Shown here one piece after another: positions 43,273 to 52,478 of a DNA stretch of 62,017 nucleotides. Each line of letters starts with the position of its first letter. Within the stretch, counting starts at the first letter, position 1. This stretch comes from an uncultured Clostridia bacterium. GTDB taxonomy: Bacteria; Bacillota; Clostridia; Tissierellales; Peptoniphilaceae. A program made the position numbers and the translations under genes. Where the stretch lies: NCBI GenBank assembly GCA_947254025.1, contig CAMYBS010000007.1, forward strand, positions 1-62,017, read 5' to 3'. The notes under the pieces were generated by a model that had not been told where the DNA came from, did not search any database, and saw only the letters and a program-made list of their open reading frames with translations.

Positions 43273-44864
43273 AATATTTGAGCTGTTTTGTTTTTTATTT
43301 CAACAAGATGTGAACAATACTTCATAATTTCTTTGTTATGACTTATTATAAACACTATCTTATCCTGAGTATCTTTTAGTATCTCCTTCATAAGCTCTTC
43401 TTCAGTCTCTTTATCTAATGACGATGTAGGCTCATCAAGTATAACTATATCAGTATCTTCTGTAAAATATCTAGAAAGAGCTATCCTTTGTTTGTCTCCA
43501 CCTGATAAATTTGCTCCATTCTCAACTATCATCTCATTTAGATTTGTAAACTTAGCTAAGAAAGGCATTGCTTCATATATTGCTTTAGAAACTTTTTTGC
43601 GTCCAAAATTTAAATTATTATATAAAGTATCTGTAATAATTGGCGTGTTTTGTGAGTAGTAAGAAACTTTTCTTAGGTAATCTTTATTTTTTATCTCACT
43701 TATAGGAACATCATTTATAAATATACCATCTGTTTCTCTAAACTTTGGTATAAGTTTTAATAGAGTGCTCTTACCAGTACCGCTCTCGCCCATAACACCT
43801 ACAATGTCACCTTTTTTAAACTCCATCTTTACATTATTAAGTAAATTTTTATCAAGTATATTGACCTTGTCAATGTCAAATTTTATGCTTTCAATTTTCT
43901 CTGGCATAGGCTTTGTACCATCTTTTGCTCTAAAATCTATGAGAGTCTTTAAAAAATTGTCAGCAGCTTTTACGTCGGCGAAGCCTAAATTTGTAAATGA
44001 TAAACCTCTGATAGCATTAGAAAAGTATGGAAATACAAGCATAACAAATATAACTGATCCAAAATTGTTCTTATCATTAAGTGCAAGAGCGGCTAAGAAT
44101 ATGATAACCAAGCTTTGTATAATTTGATTTAGACCAATAAGTAAGCCAGACACGCCATTGGCGACGTAGTTAACTTTCTTTCTAACGCCTTCTGATTTGT
44201 TAATATTTTTTTCTATGGATGGCAATAGATTTTCATTCTCAGCATTTTGCTTGATAAAATCAACTTGTGAAATAAGCGAATTAATATTTTTGAATGATTC
44301 ACTACTTGTGTTTTGTAAATTAATAGAAAGCTTCGCAAGTTTTTTATTAAGCGCCTTAAATCCAAAGTAGTGAATTGGGATGATTGCTAGCATGAAGAGA
44401 GCCGCAATGTAATTAAAGGACCAGGCAACAGTTATCGTTACAAATATGGTTACAACATTGACAAGAAGACTTGGTATGACATCAAAATAAAAACTAGCAT
44501 ATGCTTCAACTGCGTTGTAAGCAAGCTCGCGAAGCGCCGTTGGCCCTTCATTTATGTATTTATCGTAGTCTAATTTAAAGATGTCGCTATAAATAAGACC
44601 AGCGCCTTTTGTATGATAATCTTGTATAAGTTGATTCTTTGTGAAAACAGAGATAAAATCAACTATGTATCCAAGTGCTAGTATCAATATAACTTTAAGT
44701 ATATCATATGCACCAATCCTACCAACATTTTCAATAACCGTGTTTAAGGTAATTGGTGCTATGACAAATAATATTGCTGATAATAAGCAAAGTGCAAGTA
44801 GCAAGATAAAGCTAGGTATGTTAACAAGCTTTAACATTTCTTTTTTCGATTTTTTTAATTCCAT
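43269..44864 (-). CDS. ABC exporter, permease and ATPase fused
   Basis: A 531-residue half-transporter. Six helices (about 15-305) make a type I exporter membrane domain, followed by an ATPase domain. The Walker A is GESGTGKST near residue 360, the signature is LSGGDKQRIALSRYF, the Walker B is IVILDEPTSSLD and the switch is SHNKEIM. The Q-loop is in YYSQNT. It probably works as a homodimer. Similar stand-alone exporters move peptides, lipids or drugs; no substrate clue is nearby. It is flanked by identical 47-bp repeats. Confidence 0.88.
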   Translation of the reverse strand: MELKKSKKEMLKLVNIPSFILLLALCLLSAILFVIAPITLNTVIENVGRIGAYDILKVILILALGYIVDFISVFTKNQLIQDYHTKGAGLIYSDIFKLDYDKYINEGPTALRELAYNAVEAYASFYFDVIPSLLVNVVTIFVTITVAWSFNYIAALFMLAIIPIHYFGFKALNKKLAKLSINLQNTSSESFKNINSLISQVDFIKQNAENENLLPSIEKNINKSEGVRKKVNYVANGVSGLLIGLNQIIQSLVIIFLAALALNDKNNFGSVIFVMLVFPYFSNAIRGLSFTNLGFADVKAADNFLKTLIDFRAKDGTKPMPEKIESIKFDIDKVNILDKNLLNNVKMEFKKGDIVGVMGESGTGKSTLLKLIPKFRETDGIFINDVPISEIKNKDYLRKVSYYSQNTPIITDTLYNNLNFGRKKVSKAIYEAMPFLAKFTNLNEMIVENGANLSGGDKQRIALSRYFTEDTDIVILDEPTSSLDKETEEELMKEILKDTQDKIVFIISHNKEIMKYCSHLVEIKNKTAQIL

Positions 44865-44917
44865 ATTAAGCCCTCCGTATTTAGATTACAAATTTATTAT
44901 ATCATAAGTATGAACGA

Positions 44918-44964
44918 TTTACAAAAAAACTACGCTCATATACACAAGCGTAGTTAATCTTTAT
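44918..44964. repeat. 47-bp direct repeat, copy 2 (terminator)
   Basis: Second identical copy. It spans the stop codon of purA and the terminator that follows. Two neighbouring genes thus share the same last codon and terminator. Confidence 0.9.
44928..44955 (-). terminator. Terminator of the purine operon
   Basis: Same stem as 43236-43263, followed by a T tract on the minus strand. Confidence 0.85.
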
Positions 44965-46235
44965 CTTATTATCATTTCTTCTCTCTTTGGTCCTGTAGAA
45001 ATGTATTTAAATTTTTTGCCAAGTTTTTCTTCGATGAACTCGATGTAGTCTCTTGCTTCTTTTGGAAGCTCTTCATACTTAGTTATGCCTCTTATGTCAC
45101 TCTTCCAGCCCTTAAGTCTTTCTAGAACTGGTTTTGCTTTCTTTAATTTGGATGTGTTAGGGAATTCATCTGTAATCTCGCCGTCTATATCGTAGCTAAC
45201 GCAAACTGGTATTTCATCTAGGTAACTAAGTGCGTCTATAACCATAAAGGCGATGTCTGTTGCGCCTTGCATTTCGATGCCGTACTTTGTTGCGACTATG
45301 TCGAACCAGCCAACTCTTCTTGGTCTACCTGTTGTTGCGCCAAACTCGCCCTTGTCGCCGCCATGAGTTCTAAGCTCATTTGCTTCTTCATCAAATATTT
45401 CGCTTACGAACTCGCCTGCACCTACTGCTGATGAATATGCCTTTGTTACTGCGATGATGTTTTTAATCTCATACGGTGGCACTCCGGCTCCGATGGATGC
45501 GTATCCAGCAAGTGTTGATGAGCTTGTTACCATTGGGTAGATGCCGTGATCAGTATCCTTTAGTGTACCAAGTTGACCTTCGAACAAGATCTTCTTACCA
45601 TCTTTGATAGCTTTTCTAAGCATCTTTGATGTATTTTTAACATAAGGCTTAATCATTTCACCATATTCAAGAAGTGTCTTCAAAACATCTTCCTTCTTAA
45701 GCGGCTCTTTATGATAAAGCTCTTTAAGAATGGCATTTTTGATTGGTAGTATCAAATCTAATTTTTCTGAAAGATATTCTTCGTCATAAAGCTCATTCAC
45801 TTCGAAGCCTATCTTTTGATATTTATCTGCAAAAATATATGCAATACCTGATTTAGTCGAGCCAAAGGATGCCTTGCTAAGTCTTTCTTCTTCGTACTTA
45901 TCAAAGTCTATATGATATGGCATAACTATTTGTGCTCTATCAGATACATAAACTTTTGGCTCTTTAACGCCTGCGTCAATAATTGATTTAAGCTCGTTAA
46001 TGAAGAATGGTATGTTTAGCGCAACACCGTTTGCAAGTATATTGACAGTATTTTCATTAAATACTCCTGATGGTAATAGATGAAGTGCAAATCTACCATA
46101 ATTATTGATAATAGTGTGGCCAGCGTTGGCTCCACCTTGAAATCTAACGACATAATCTGCATCACATGCTAGCATATCAGTTACTTTACCCTTGCCTTCG
46201 TCGCCCCAGTTAGCTCCTACTATAGCTGTAATCAT
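44961..46235 (-). CDS. purA: Adenylosuccinate synthetase
   Basis: A 424-residue protein: GANWGDEGKGKVTD at the start, FQGGANAGHTI near residue 33, VTSSSTLAGYASIGAGVPP, GEFVSEI and THGGDKGEFGATTGRPRRVGWFD. It joins IMP and aspartate with GTP. It is last in purC-purF-purB-purA and completes IMP to adenylosuccinate; purB then gives AMP. Confidence 0.97.
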   Translation of the reverse strand: MITAIVGANWGDEGKGKVTDMLACDADYVVRFQGGANAGHTIINNYGRFALHLLPSGVFNENTVNILANGVALNIPFFINELKSIIDAGVKEPKVYVSDRAQIVMPYHIDFDKYEEERLSKASFGSTKSGIAYIFADKYQKIGFEVNELYDEEYLSEKLDLILPIKNAILKELYHKEPLKKEDVLKTLLEYGEMIKPYVKNTSKMLRKAIKDGKKILFEGQLGTLKDTDHGIYPMVTSSSTLAGYASIGAGVPPYEIKNIIAVTKAYSSAVGAGEFVSEIFDEEANELRTHGGDKGEFGATTGRPRRVGWFDIVATKYGIEMQGATDIAFMVIDALSYLDEIPVCVSYDIDGEITDEFPNTSKLKKAKPVLERLKGWKSDIRGITKYEELPKEARDYIEFIEEKLGKKFKYISTGPKREEMIIR

Positions 46236-46244
46236 ATATACCTC

Positions 46245-47681
46245 CTAAACATTGAGTTCAACCTTGATACCGATGCTGTCCTTGTTCTTTTCAAGTATCG
46301 GGTCAATAGTTTCACTTACAAATTCTTCAACTTGTGAAGATGCTCTACCGCTAATCTTTGAAGCAGCCTTTATCTCTTCTATGTCATCCATAGTCAAGTT
46401 AAAGTCTTTGTCTTCAGAAATTAGCTTTAATAAATTATTGTCCTTGCCTTCTTCCTTGATCCTCTTTTGTGCTTCTCTTGAATGAACTCTGATCTTGTCA
46501 TGAAGGGCTTGTCTGTCTCCGCCACGCTTAACGCACTCCATAAGTATGTTTTCTGTTATCATAAATGGAAGCTCTTCGTTTAAATGCTTTTTGATAACAT
46601 TCTCATAAACTATAAGTCCGTCGCTAACGTTGATGTATATATCTAGTACACCATCAAGCGCTAGGAAGGCCTCGCTCACAGCTATCCTCTTGTTAGCTGA
46701 GTCATCAAGTGTTCTTTCGAACCATTGTGTTGCGGCAGTTATTTGCGGATTAAGTGAGTTTACTATGATGTAGCGTGAGATTGATGCAATTCTTTCTGCA
46801 CGCATAGGATTTCTCTTATATGGCATGGCAGATGAACCGATTTGATTTTTCTCTAGTGGCTCTTCTATTTCTTTTAAATTTGCAAGTAGTCTTAAGTCGC
46901 CTGAGAACTTGTATGCACTTTGAGCGATTAGGCTAAGAACATTAAGTATCTTGGCGTCTATCTTCCTTGTATATGTTTGTCCGCTTATAGTTAAAACTTT
47001 GTCGAAACCAAGTTTTTTCACTATAAGATCATCGACTTTCTTTACTTTTGCTTCGTCATTGTCAAAAAGTTCCATGAAAGAGGCTTGTGTGCCTGTAGTT
47101 CCTTTTGAACCAAGTAGCTTGTAGTCTAGTAATAACTTATCTAGCTCTTCTAGGTCCATGTAAAGGTCTTGAAGCCATAGACATGCTCTCTTGCCAACAG
47201 TTGTTGGTTGAGCTGCTTGGTAGTGAGTGTAGCCAAGCGTGTCAAGGTCTTTGTACTTCATGGCAAAGTCTCTAAGATTCTTCATAACTGTAAGAACTTT
47301 TTTTCTGATAAGCTTAAGAGCTTCATGCATAGTGATAAGGTCAGTGTTATCACCAACGTAGCAGCTAGTTGCTCCTAAGTGAATGATTGCCTTTGCCTTT
47401 GGCGCTTGTAGACCATAAGCGTAGACATGACTCATAACATCGTGACGCACTATCTTTTCTCTCTCTTTAGCGACTTCGATGTTAAGATTGTCCTTATTAG
47501 CCTTCATCTCTTCGATAGCTTCATCTGATATGTCTAGACCCATCTCTTTTTCTGCTTCTGCAAGGGCTATCCACATCTTTCTCCATGTTTTAAATTTATA
47601 TTCTTCTGAAAATATATACTGCATCTCTTTAGATGAGTATCTTTCTGAGAACGGCGATATATATTTATTATATTTGTCCAT
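46245..47681 (-). CDS. purB: Adenylosuccinate lyase
   Basis: The ATG at 47681 has GAGGTGG upstream and overlaps the end of purF by 14 bases; a longer frame runs into purF. The 478-residue protein has LGATSCYVGDNTD, TLGYTHYQAAQPTTVGKR and the signature GSSAMPYKRNPMRAE. It acts on both SAICAR and adenylosuccinate. Confidence 0.97.
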   Translation of the reverse strand: MDKYNKYISPFSERYSSKEMQYIFSEEYKFKTWRKMWIALAEAEKEMGLDISDEAIEEMKANKDNLNIEVAKEREKIVRHDVMSHVYAYGLQAPKAKAIIHLGATSCYVGDNTDLITMHEALKLIRKKVLTVMKNLRDFAMKYKDLDTLGYTHYQAAQPTTVGKRACLWLQDLYMDLEELDKLLLDYKLLGSKGTTGTQASFMELFDNDEAKVKKVDDLIVKKLGFDKVLTISGQTYTRKIDAKILNVLSLIAQSAYKFSGDLRLLANLKEIEEPLEKNQIGSSAMPYKRNPMRAERIASISRYIIVNSLNPQITAATQWFERTLDDSANKRIAVSEAFLALDGVLDIYINVSDGLIVYENVIKKHLNEELPFMITENILMECVKRGGDRQALHDKIRVHSREAQKRIKEEGKDNNLLKLISEDKDFNLTMDDIEEIKAASKISGRASSQVEEFVSETIDPILEKNKDSIGIKVELNV

Positions 47682-49056
47682 CTTCCACCTCTGTTGGATA
47701 ATTACCAGTAAAGCAAGCGTTGCAATAATCACACCTGCCGCCTACAAGCTCCTTAAGGTCCTCAACCTTTAAGTAACCAAGTGTGTCGCAGCCAATGTAG
47801 TCTCTAATCTCATCTTGAGTGTATTTATAAGCTATTAGCTCTTTGTTTGTTGGAACATCAGTACCATAGAAGCACGGATGTAAGAATGGTGGCGAGGATA
47901 TCCTAACATGAACTTCCTTTGCACCAAGTTCCTTAAGATCCTTGACAATGTTTTTCATAGTTGTACCTCTAACGATGGAGTCGTCAACTAGAACTATCTT
48001 CTTACCTTTAACCTCGTCCTTAAGTATATTTAGCTTTATGGAAACTCCTGTCGATCTTTGATCTTGTGTAGGCTTAATAAATGTTCTGCCGACATAGTTG
48101 TTCTTGATGAAACTTATGGAGAATGGTATCTTAGACTCTTGTGCGTAACCATAAGCTGCCGGTGTACCTGAGTCAGGAACGCCGACAACAACATCTGCAT
48201 CAACTGGATATCTCTTGTGTAGCATCCTACCTGCGTTTAATCTTGCTTCATAAACGCTGATGCCATCTATAACTGAGTCGGGTCTTGCAAAGTAGATGTA
48301 TTCAAAGATGCAGATGGATTTTTTAGCTTCGTATTTGTAGACAGATTTTATGCCATCTTCATTAATAACAACGACTTCGCCTGGCTCAACATCTCTTATG
48401 AACTTTGCTCCAACTGCGTCAAGAGCGCATGATTCGCTCGACACAAAGTATGTATCTTCTTTTTGACCTATGCAAAGTGGATGAAAACCGTTAGGATCTC
48501 TTGCAGCTATAAGCTTTTGGGGACTTGCTATTGCAAGCGAATATGCACCAACTATCTTAGGCATAGCCTTTGCAACCGCCTCTTCAACAGATTTGGACTC
48601 AAGTCTAGCTCTTGCTATAAGATAAGGAATGATTTCAGAATCAGAAGTCGTTTGAAAGATGGCTCCTGTTTGTGAAAGTTCATCCTTTAGTGCTTTTTGA
48701 TTGACAATATTGCCATTGTGAGCGATGGCTAGAGTGCCTTTCCAGTAGTTTATAACTAGTGGCTGCGCATTTGCAACATTGGAGTTTCCGCTTGTTGAGT
48801 ATCTAACGTGACCAACGCCAAGATTGCCGTTTAGCTTAGCTAGAATGTCCTTGTTGAAGACGTCATTAACAAGGCCCATGTTCTTATAAACTTCAACATT
48901 TTGCGCACCATAAGTGTCTGTTACAGCAATACCGCAAGACTCTTGGCCTCTGTGCTGCAACGCAAATAATCCGTAGTATATCAGAGTAGAGACGTCTTCG
49001 TGCTTAAGTGAATAAGCACCGAAAACGCCACACTCTTCATGCATTTTATCAAACAT
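47668..49056 (-). CDS. purF: Amidophosphoribosyltransferase
   Basis: A 462-residue protein. A short propeptide MFDKMHEE precedes the nucleophile C9 in ECGVFGAYS. The glutaminase shows LQHRGQESCGIAV and HNGNI. The PRPP loop is VLVDDSIVRGTT. Cysteines at FCIFE-like ICIFEY and the tail GRCDYCNACFTG fit the Bacillus-type iron-sulfur enzyme. First committed step of purine synthesis. Start overlaps purC stop (TAATG). Confidence 0.96.
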   Translation of the reverse strand: MFDKMHEECGVFGAYSLKHEDVSTLIYYGLFALQHRGQESCGIAVTDTYGAQNVEVYKNMGLVNDVFNKDILAKLNGNLGVGHVRYSTSGNSNVANAQPLVINYWKGTLAIAHNGNIVNQKALKDELSQTGAIFQTTSDSEIIPYLIARARLESKSVEEAVAKAMPKIVGAYSLAIASPQKLIAARDPNGFHPLCIGQKEDTYFVSSESCALDAVGAKFIRDVEPGEVVVINEDGIKSVYKYEAKKSICIFEYIYFARPDSVIDGISVYEARLNAGRMLHKRYPVDADVVVGVPDSGTPAAYGYAQESKIPFSISFIKNNYVGRTFIKPTQDQRSTGVSIKLNILKDEVKGKKIVLVDDSIVRGTTMKNIVKDLKELGAKEVHVRISSPPFLHPCFYGTDVPTNKELIAYKYTQDEIRDYIGCDTLGYLKVEDLKELVGGRCDYCNACFTGNYPTEVEDGQI

Positions 49057-49766
49057 TACTTTTCTAGTCCAAGTCTTCTCATGACTTCGTGGTATGCATC
49101 TTCAACATTACCAAGGTCACGTCTGAACCTGTCTTTGTCAAGTTTTTCGTTAGTTTCGTAGTCCCATAGTCTCATTGTATCTGGACTGATTTCGTCAGCT
49201 AAGATGATCTTGCCGTCGTATCTACCAAACTCTAACTTGAAGTCAACTAGTCTTATGCCAACAGATTTGAAGTGCTTGCATAGGTATTGGTTAACCTTTC
49301 TAGCGTAGTCTTTTATAGTTTCTACTTCTTCTTTTGTTGCAAGACCAAGTGCTGTTGCATAATCATCGTTGATGAATGGGTCATCAAGTGGATCTGACTT
49401 GTATGAGAACTCAACTATTGGGTGAAGTAACTGTTTACCTTCTTCAACACCCATCCTCTTAGAGAAGCTACCTGCAGTTACGTTTCTAACTATAACTTCA
49501 AGTGGAACTATCTCAACAGCCTTAACTAGTGTGTCTCTGTCGTTTAATTCTTCGATGTATATAGTTGGTATGCCTTCCTTCTCTAATTTTTGGAAGAAGA
49601 AGTTGCTCATCTTGTTGTTGACTACCCCTTTGCCAACTATAGTACCTTTCTTCTTGCCGTTGAATGCAGTAGCATCGTCCTTATAAGACAAAATAAACTT
49701 CTTAGGGTCATCAGTCTTGAAGACCTTCTTTGCCTTGCCTTCATATACTTGTTCTAACTTTTCCAT
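49056..49766 (-). CDS. purC: SAICAR synthetase
   Basis: A 236-residue protein: KVFKTDDPKKFILSYKDDATAFNG, VVNNKMSNFFF, PLEVIVRNVTAGSFSKRMG, LVDFKLEFGR and DEISPDTMRLWD. It joins aspartate to CAIR. It is first in the operon. The promoter region has no purine riboswitch. Confidence 0.97.
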   Translation of the reverse strand: MEKLEQVYEGKAKKVFKTDDPKKFILSYKDDATAFNGKKKGTIVGKGVVNNKMSNFFFQKLEKEGIPTIYIEELNDRDTLVKAVEIVPLEVIVRNVTAGSFSKRMGVEEGKQLLHPIVEFSYKSDPLDDPFINDDYATALGLATKEEVETIKDYARKVNQYLCKHFKSVGIRLVDFKLEFGRYDGKIILADEISPDTMRLWDYETNEKLDKDRFRRDLGNVEDAYHEVMRRLGLEK

Positions 49767-49796
49767 GTCGTCATCCTCCTTAAAAATTACATTCTA

Positions 49797-49825
49797 ATTA
49801 TATCACTAAGAAAAACATTTTTCAA
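49797..49825 (-). promoter_or_regulatory. Sigma-A promoter of the purine operon
   Basis: TTGAAA at 49820-49825, a 17-base spacer and TATAAT at 49797-49802 on the minus strand. A stem with AACATTT and AAATGTT arms lies around the -35 and could be a second terminator for degV. Confidence 0.85.
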
Positions 49826-49856
49826 TCATTATGAAATGTTTTTTTGCAAAAATATA

Positions 49857-49878
49857 AGGACTTAATCAATAAGTCCTC
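49857..49878 (-). terminator. Terminator of the degV operon
   Basis: AGGACTTA and TAAGTCCT arms around ATCAA, followed by a T-rich tract. Confidence 0.75.
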
Positions 49879-49893
49879 ACTATCATTCTATAT

Positions 49894-50745
49894 TTATATT
49901 TTATAATACGCAACACCTACTAGGCCTCTGCCTGTGTGTACTGCTAGTGTCGGTGCTATCTGCTCTTCAACATAAACCTTTGCCTTTGCTACTTCGTCTT
50001 TAAGTGCTTCCTTAACTAAATTAAATGCTTCAGGATTTGCACCGTGGCAAATTGCTAAGTAATAGTCCTTCACACCGCTTAGTTCTTCTTTAATTCTATC
50101 TATAAGTTTCTTTTGTGCCTTAGAAAAGCCCCTCACCTTGTCGATGGCATAGTATACTCCGTCCATGTTACATGTGATGATAGGTTTTATGTTTAAAAAT
50201 TGACCGATAACGCCTTGAACTTTGCCTATCCTTCCACCATTGATAAGGTTAGTAAGTTCTGGTATAGCAAAGTATGTCTTGGACTTCATAGAGTCCCTGT
50301 CATCTGTCATAATCTTGATGATCTCGTCTGCACTGTGTCCTTCGTCTCTTAGGCTAGCTGCTCTATATGCATAGAAGCCTGCACCTATGGCGATGTTCTT
50401 TGTATCAAAAACTTTAACCTTGCCATCGTAGTCCATAGCTATAAGATTTGCTAAATTATTGGCACCGCTAAGCTTTGACGATAGTGTGATGATTATAACT
50501 TCATCTGCGCCGTCTGCAAATTCTTTGTCAACTATATCTTTTATCTCTACTGGCGATGGCGTACTTGTCTTAGGAAACTCCTTATCAAGTAAGTCATAAA
50601 ACTCATCCTTTTCTATATCTAAAACATCTCTGTATGATTTGTCTGAAAAGTGCACCCATAGTGGCAGCATTGCTACATTTAATTTTTCATATGCTTCTTT
50701 AGGTACGTCGCAGGCTGTATCTATAATTATTCCTACTTTACTCAT
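49894..50745 (-). CDS. DegV family fatty-acid-binding protein
   Basis: A 283-residue protein. It begins VGIIIDTACDVPKEAYE, has TSTPSPVEIKD with the fatty-acid-contacting SP, ITLSSKLSGANNLA and NGGRIGKVQG. The last domain closes with LAVHTGRGLVGVAYY. DegV/FakB proteins present fatty acids to FakA for phosphorylation. No fakA is here. It overlaps the DUF1836 gene by ATGA. Confidence 0.92.
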   Translation of the reverse strand: MSKVGIIIDTACDVPKEAYEKLNVAMLPLWVHFSDKSYRDVLDIEKDEFYDLLDKEFPKTSTPSPVEIKDIVDKEFADGADEVIIITLSSKLSGANNLANLIAMDYDGKVKVFDTKNIAIGAGFYAYRAASLRDEGHSADEIIKIMTDDRDSMKSKTYFAIPELTNLINGGRIGKVQGVIGQFLNIKPIITCNMDGVYYAIDKVRGFSKAQKKLIDRIKEELSGVKDYYLAICHGANPEAFNLVKEALKDEVAKAKVYVEEQIAPTLAVHTGRGLVGVAYYKI

Positions 50746-51284
50746 ATGTCCTCCTTAGCATTTAAAAGCTCGTATTCTAATAGCTTTTGTGTAATAACTT
50801 TTGTGCAAACGCTAACAATTGCAAGCGTAAAACCGTTCCTCTTGTCAAGGTCTATGTCGATAGATGTTCTTATCTTCACTCCGTCACTTTTTTGCCTTTC
50901 CAAGATATCTATGATGAGTTTCATCACGTCTTCAAGTTTGTAGCAAAAGTAATTATACGACTCTTCGATTGAGCTCTTCTTAAGCTCGTGCAAGATGCCA
51001 TCATCAATCTCGGCTATACTCAAAATGTTTTTTAAAACCGTGATCACTATGCAATAAACGATGTGATTACGAAAGTAGCGCTTCTTAATTGGGCTAGGCA
51101 TGATCTTGTGCTTGACATAGTTATTGACCATGGACTTTGTTAGTTTGTTGTCCTCATCGAACATCGCTTCCAAAGCTTTGTTTACTATCTCAACTAGCTG
51201 CTCTGAATATATACCAAAGTCAGGCAAGTCCTTGTATCTTGGAAGCTTTAACTCGCTAAGAGTGCTTAATATTTTACCTTTCAT
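50742..51284 (-). CDS. DUF1836 domain protein
   Basis: A 180-residue protein with LPRYKDLPDFGIYSEQLVEIVN and a helix-turn-helix-like KSMVNNYVKHKIMPSPIKKRYFRNH, the DUF1836 pattern. It is likely a small MerR-like DNA-binding protein of unknown target. Gene order with degV is common in Firmicutes, so the pair may regulate fatty-acid use (inference). Confidence 0.85.
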   Translation of the reverse strand: MKGKILSTLSELKLPRYKDLPDFGIYSEQLVEIVNKALEAMFDEDNKLTKSMVNNYVKHKIMPSPIKKRYFRNHIVYCIVITVLKNILSIAEIDDGILHELKKSSIEESYNYFCYKLEDVMKLIIDILERQKSDGVKIRTSIDIDLDKRNGFTLAIVSVCTKVITQKLLEYELLNAKEDI

Positions 51285-51318
51285 ATTGCCTCCACTTAGT
51301 ATTTAATACTACATCCAT

Positions 51319-51347
51319 AGTTTAGCATAACTAGATTAATATGTCAA
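51319..51347 (-). promoter_or_regulatory. Promoter of the DUF1836-degV operon
   Basis: TTGACA at 51342-51347, a 17-base spacer and TAAACT at 51319-51324 on the minus strand. It begins inside the end of mnmH. An AGTATT-T-AATACT palindrome lies in the leader (51298-51310). Confidence 0.7.
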
Positions 51348-52352
51348 GCGCTTTTTTATAAAATCTCTGATGTCTTCATAGTTTGCATCCGTAAAGGTTT
51401 TGATGTACTCATATTGCTTGAAGGAATACTTAGGATCGTAGTAGCTCTTCATCATATCCTTGATTAGTTCAATGTAGTCCTTAGCTAAGAGCATGTCCTT
51501 GTATTTTTCATACCTCTCCTTACTTATAAACTTTTTAAACTCTTCGAAGGTCCTTAGGAGTTCTTCTTCGTTGTCCTTTGGCAAATAGTCCTCGCAGATG
51601 TTTTTTGCTCTCTCATCAAGTGAGGCCTCAACTAAAATCTTTTCCGACTCAAGCATCTTTGTGTATAGCTTTTCATCTAAGACGATGTCACCTATCCTTC
51701 TGGACTCTCCCTCTGTTACATAAGTAGCATCAGGGTCTTTCTTTATCGCTTCATAGATGTAGGAATCGAACATCTTCTGCGAAACCTTCTCACTTAAACC
51801 GACTGAACCAAAGATTGAGCCTCTATGATTAGCATACTTTTCAAGGTCCAAAACCTTAAGTCCATCTTCCTTAAGCCTTCTAAGTATATAGGTCTTGTGC
51901 GTGCCTGTAAGTCCATATAGAGTAAGGACTTTGATCCTGTCAAGATACTCATCTAGCTTTTGTGTGATGTACTTTCTATATGCCTTGTAGCCGCCACTGA
52001 GCTTAGATATGTGCATACCAAGCGCACGAAAAGTCTTTTCAAGAACGCTAGACCTATAGCCGCCTCTGTCGCAGTATATAACGATCTCGTCACAAGTCTT
52101 TTCAAGCTCTAAATATTTTTTGTAAAGCTCAGGAAGCTTCTTCGATGCGTACTCAACCGCCTTGACCTTGGCAAGTTCATATGAGACCTTGTCATACAAG
52201 GTTCCTACCTCGCTTCTCTCATCATTATTGAGTATGGCTATGTTTATCGCGCCAGGTATATGTGCCTTCTTATACTCAGCTTCGCTCCTTACATCAACTA
52301 AGACTATATTATCTAAATTTTCTATATCTTCATAATTTAACTCTTCTAACAT
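51336..52352 (-). CDS. mnmH: tRNA 2-selenouridine synthase
   Basis: The ATG at 52352 has AGGTGA; the longer frame upstream does not. The 338-residue protein has an N-terminal rhodanese domain (VLVDVRSEAEYKKAHIPGAINI, active C94 in YCDRGGYRS) and a P-loop domain with GLTGTHKT at 147-154. This is the YbbB/MnmH layout. It converts 2-thiouridine at the wobble base to 2-selenouridine through geranylation and selenophosphate. It implies a selD gene elsewhere. Confidence 0.93.
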   Translation of the reverse strand: MLEELNYEDIENLDNIVLVDVRSEAEYKKAHIPGAINIAILNNDERSEVGTLYDKVSYELAKVKAVEYASKKLPELYKKYLELEKTCDEIVIYCDRGGYRSSVLEKTFRALGMHISKLSGGYKAYRKYITQKLDEYLDRIKVLTLYGLTGTHKTYILRRLKEDGLKVLDLEKYANHRGSIFGSVGLSEKVSQKMFDSYIYEAIKKDPDATYVTEGESRRIGDIVLDEKLYTKMLESEKILVEASLDERAKNICEDYLPKDNEEELLRTFEEFKKFISKERYEKYKDMLLAKDYIELIKDMMKSYYDPKYSFKQYEYIKTFTDANYEDIRDFIKKRLTY

Positions 52353-52368
52353 AATTTCACCTATAAAC

Positions 52369-52397
52369 ATAATACAGCATACGCAAGAAAAAATCAA
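52369..52397 (-). promoter_or_regulatory. Promoter of mnmH
   Basis: TTGATT at 52392-52397, a 17-base spacer and TATTAT at 52369-52374 on the minus strand. Confidence 0.65.
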
Positions 52398-52415
52398 GAT
52401 AAGCCTGTGCGCGCC

Positions 52416-52444
52416 TTGACTTTTTTTACTATTCTTTATATAAT
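52416..52444 (+). promoter_or_regulatory. Promoter of the ArsB/NhaD-type permease
   Basis: TTGACT at 52416-52421, a 17-base spacer and TATAAT at 52439-52444. The ribosome site AAGGAGG precedes the ATG at 52479. Confidence 0.85.
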
Positions 52445-52478
52445 AATCTAGTTAAGACAAATATATAAGGAGGACAAT

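Noticed and set aside
43226..44964. Insertion sequence with 47-bp ends
   Set aside because: The repeats are direct, hold a terminator and stop codon, and the gene between them is an ABC exporter rather than a transposase.
49767..49893. Purine riboswitch before purC
   Set aside because: The stretch is filled by a promoter and degV terminators; the aptamer loops are missing.
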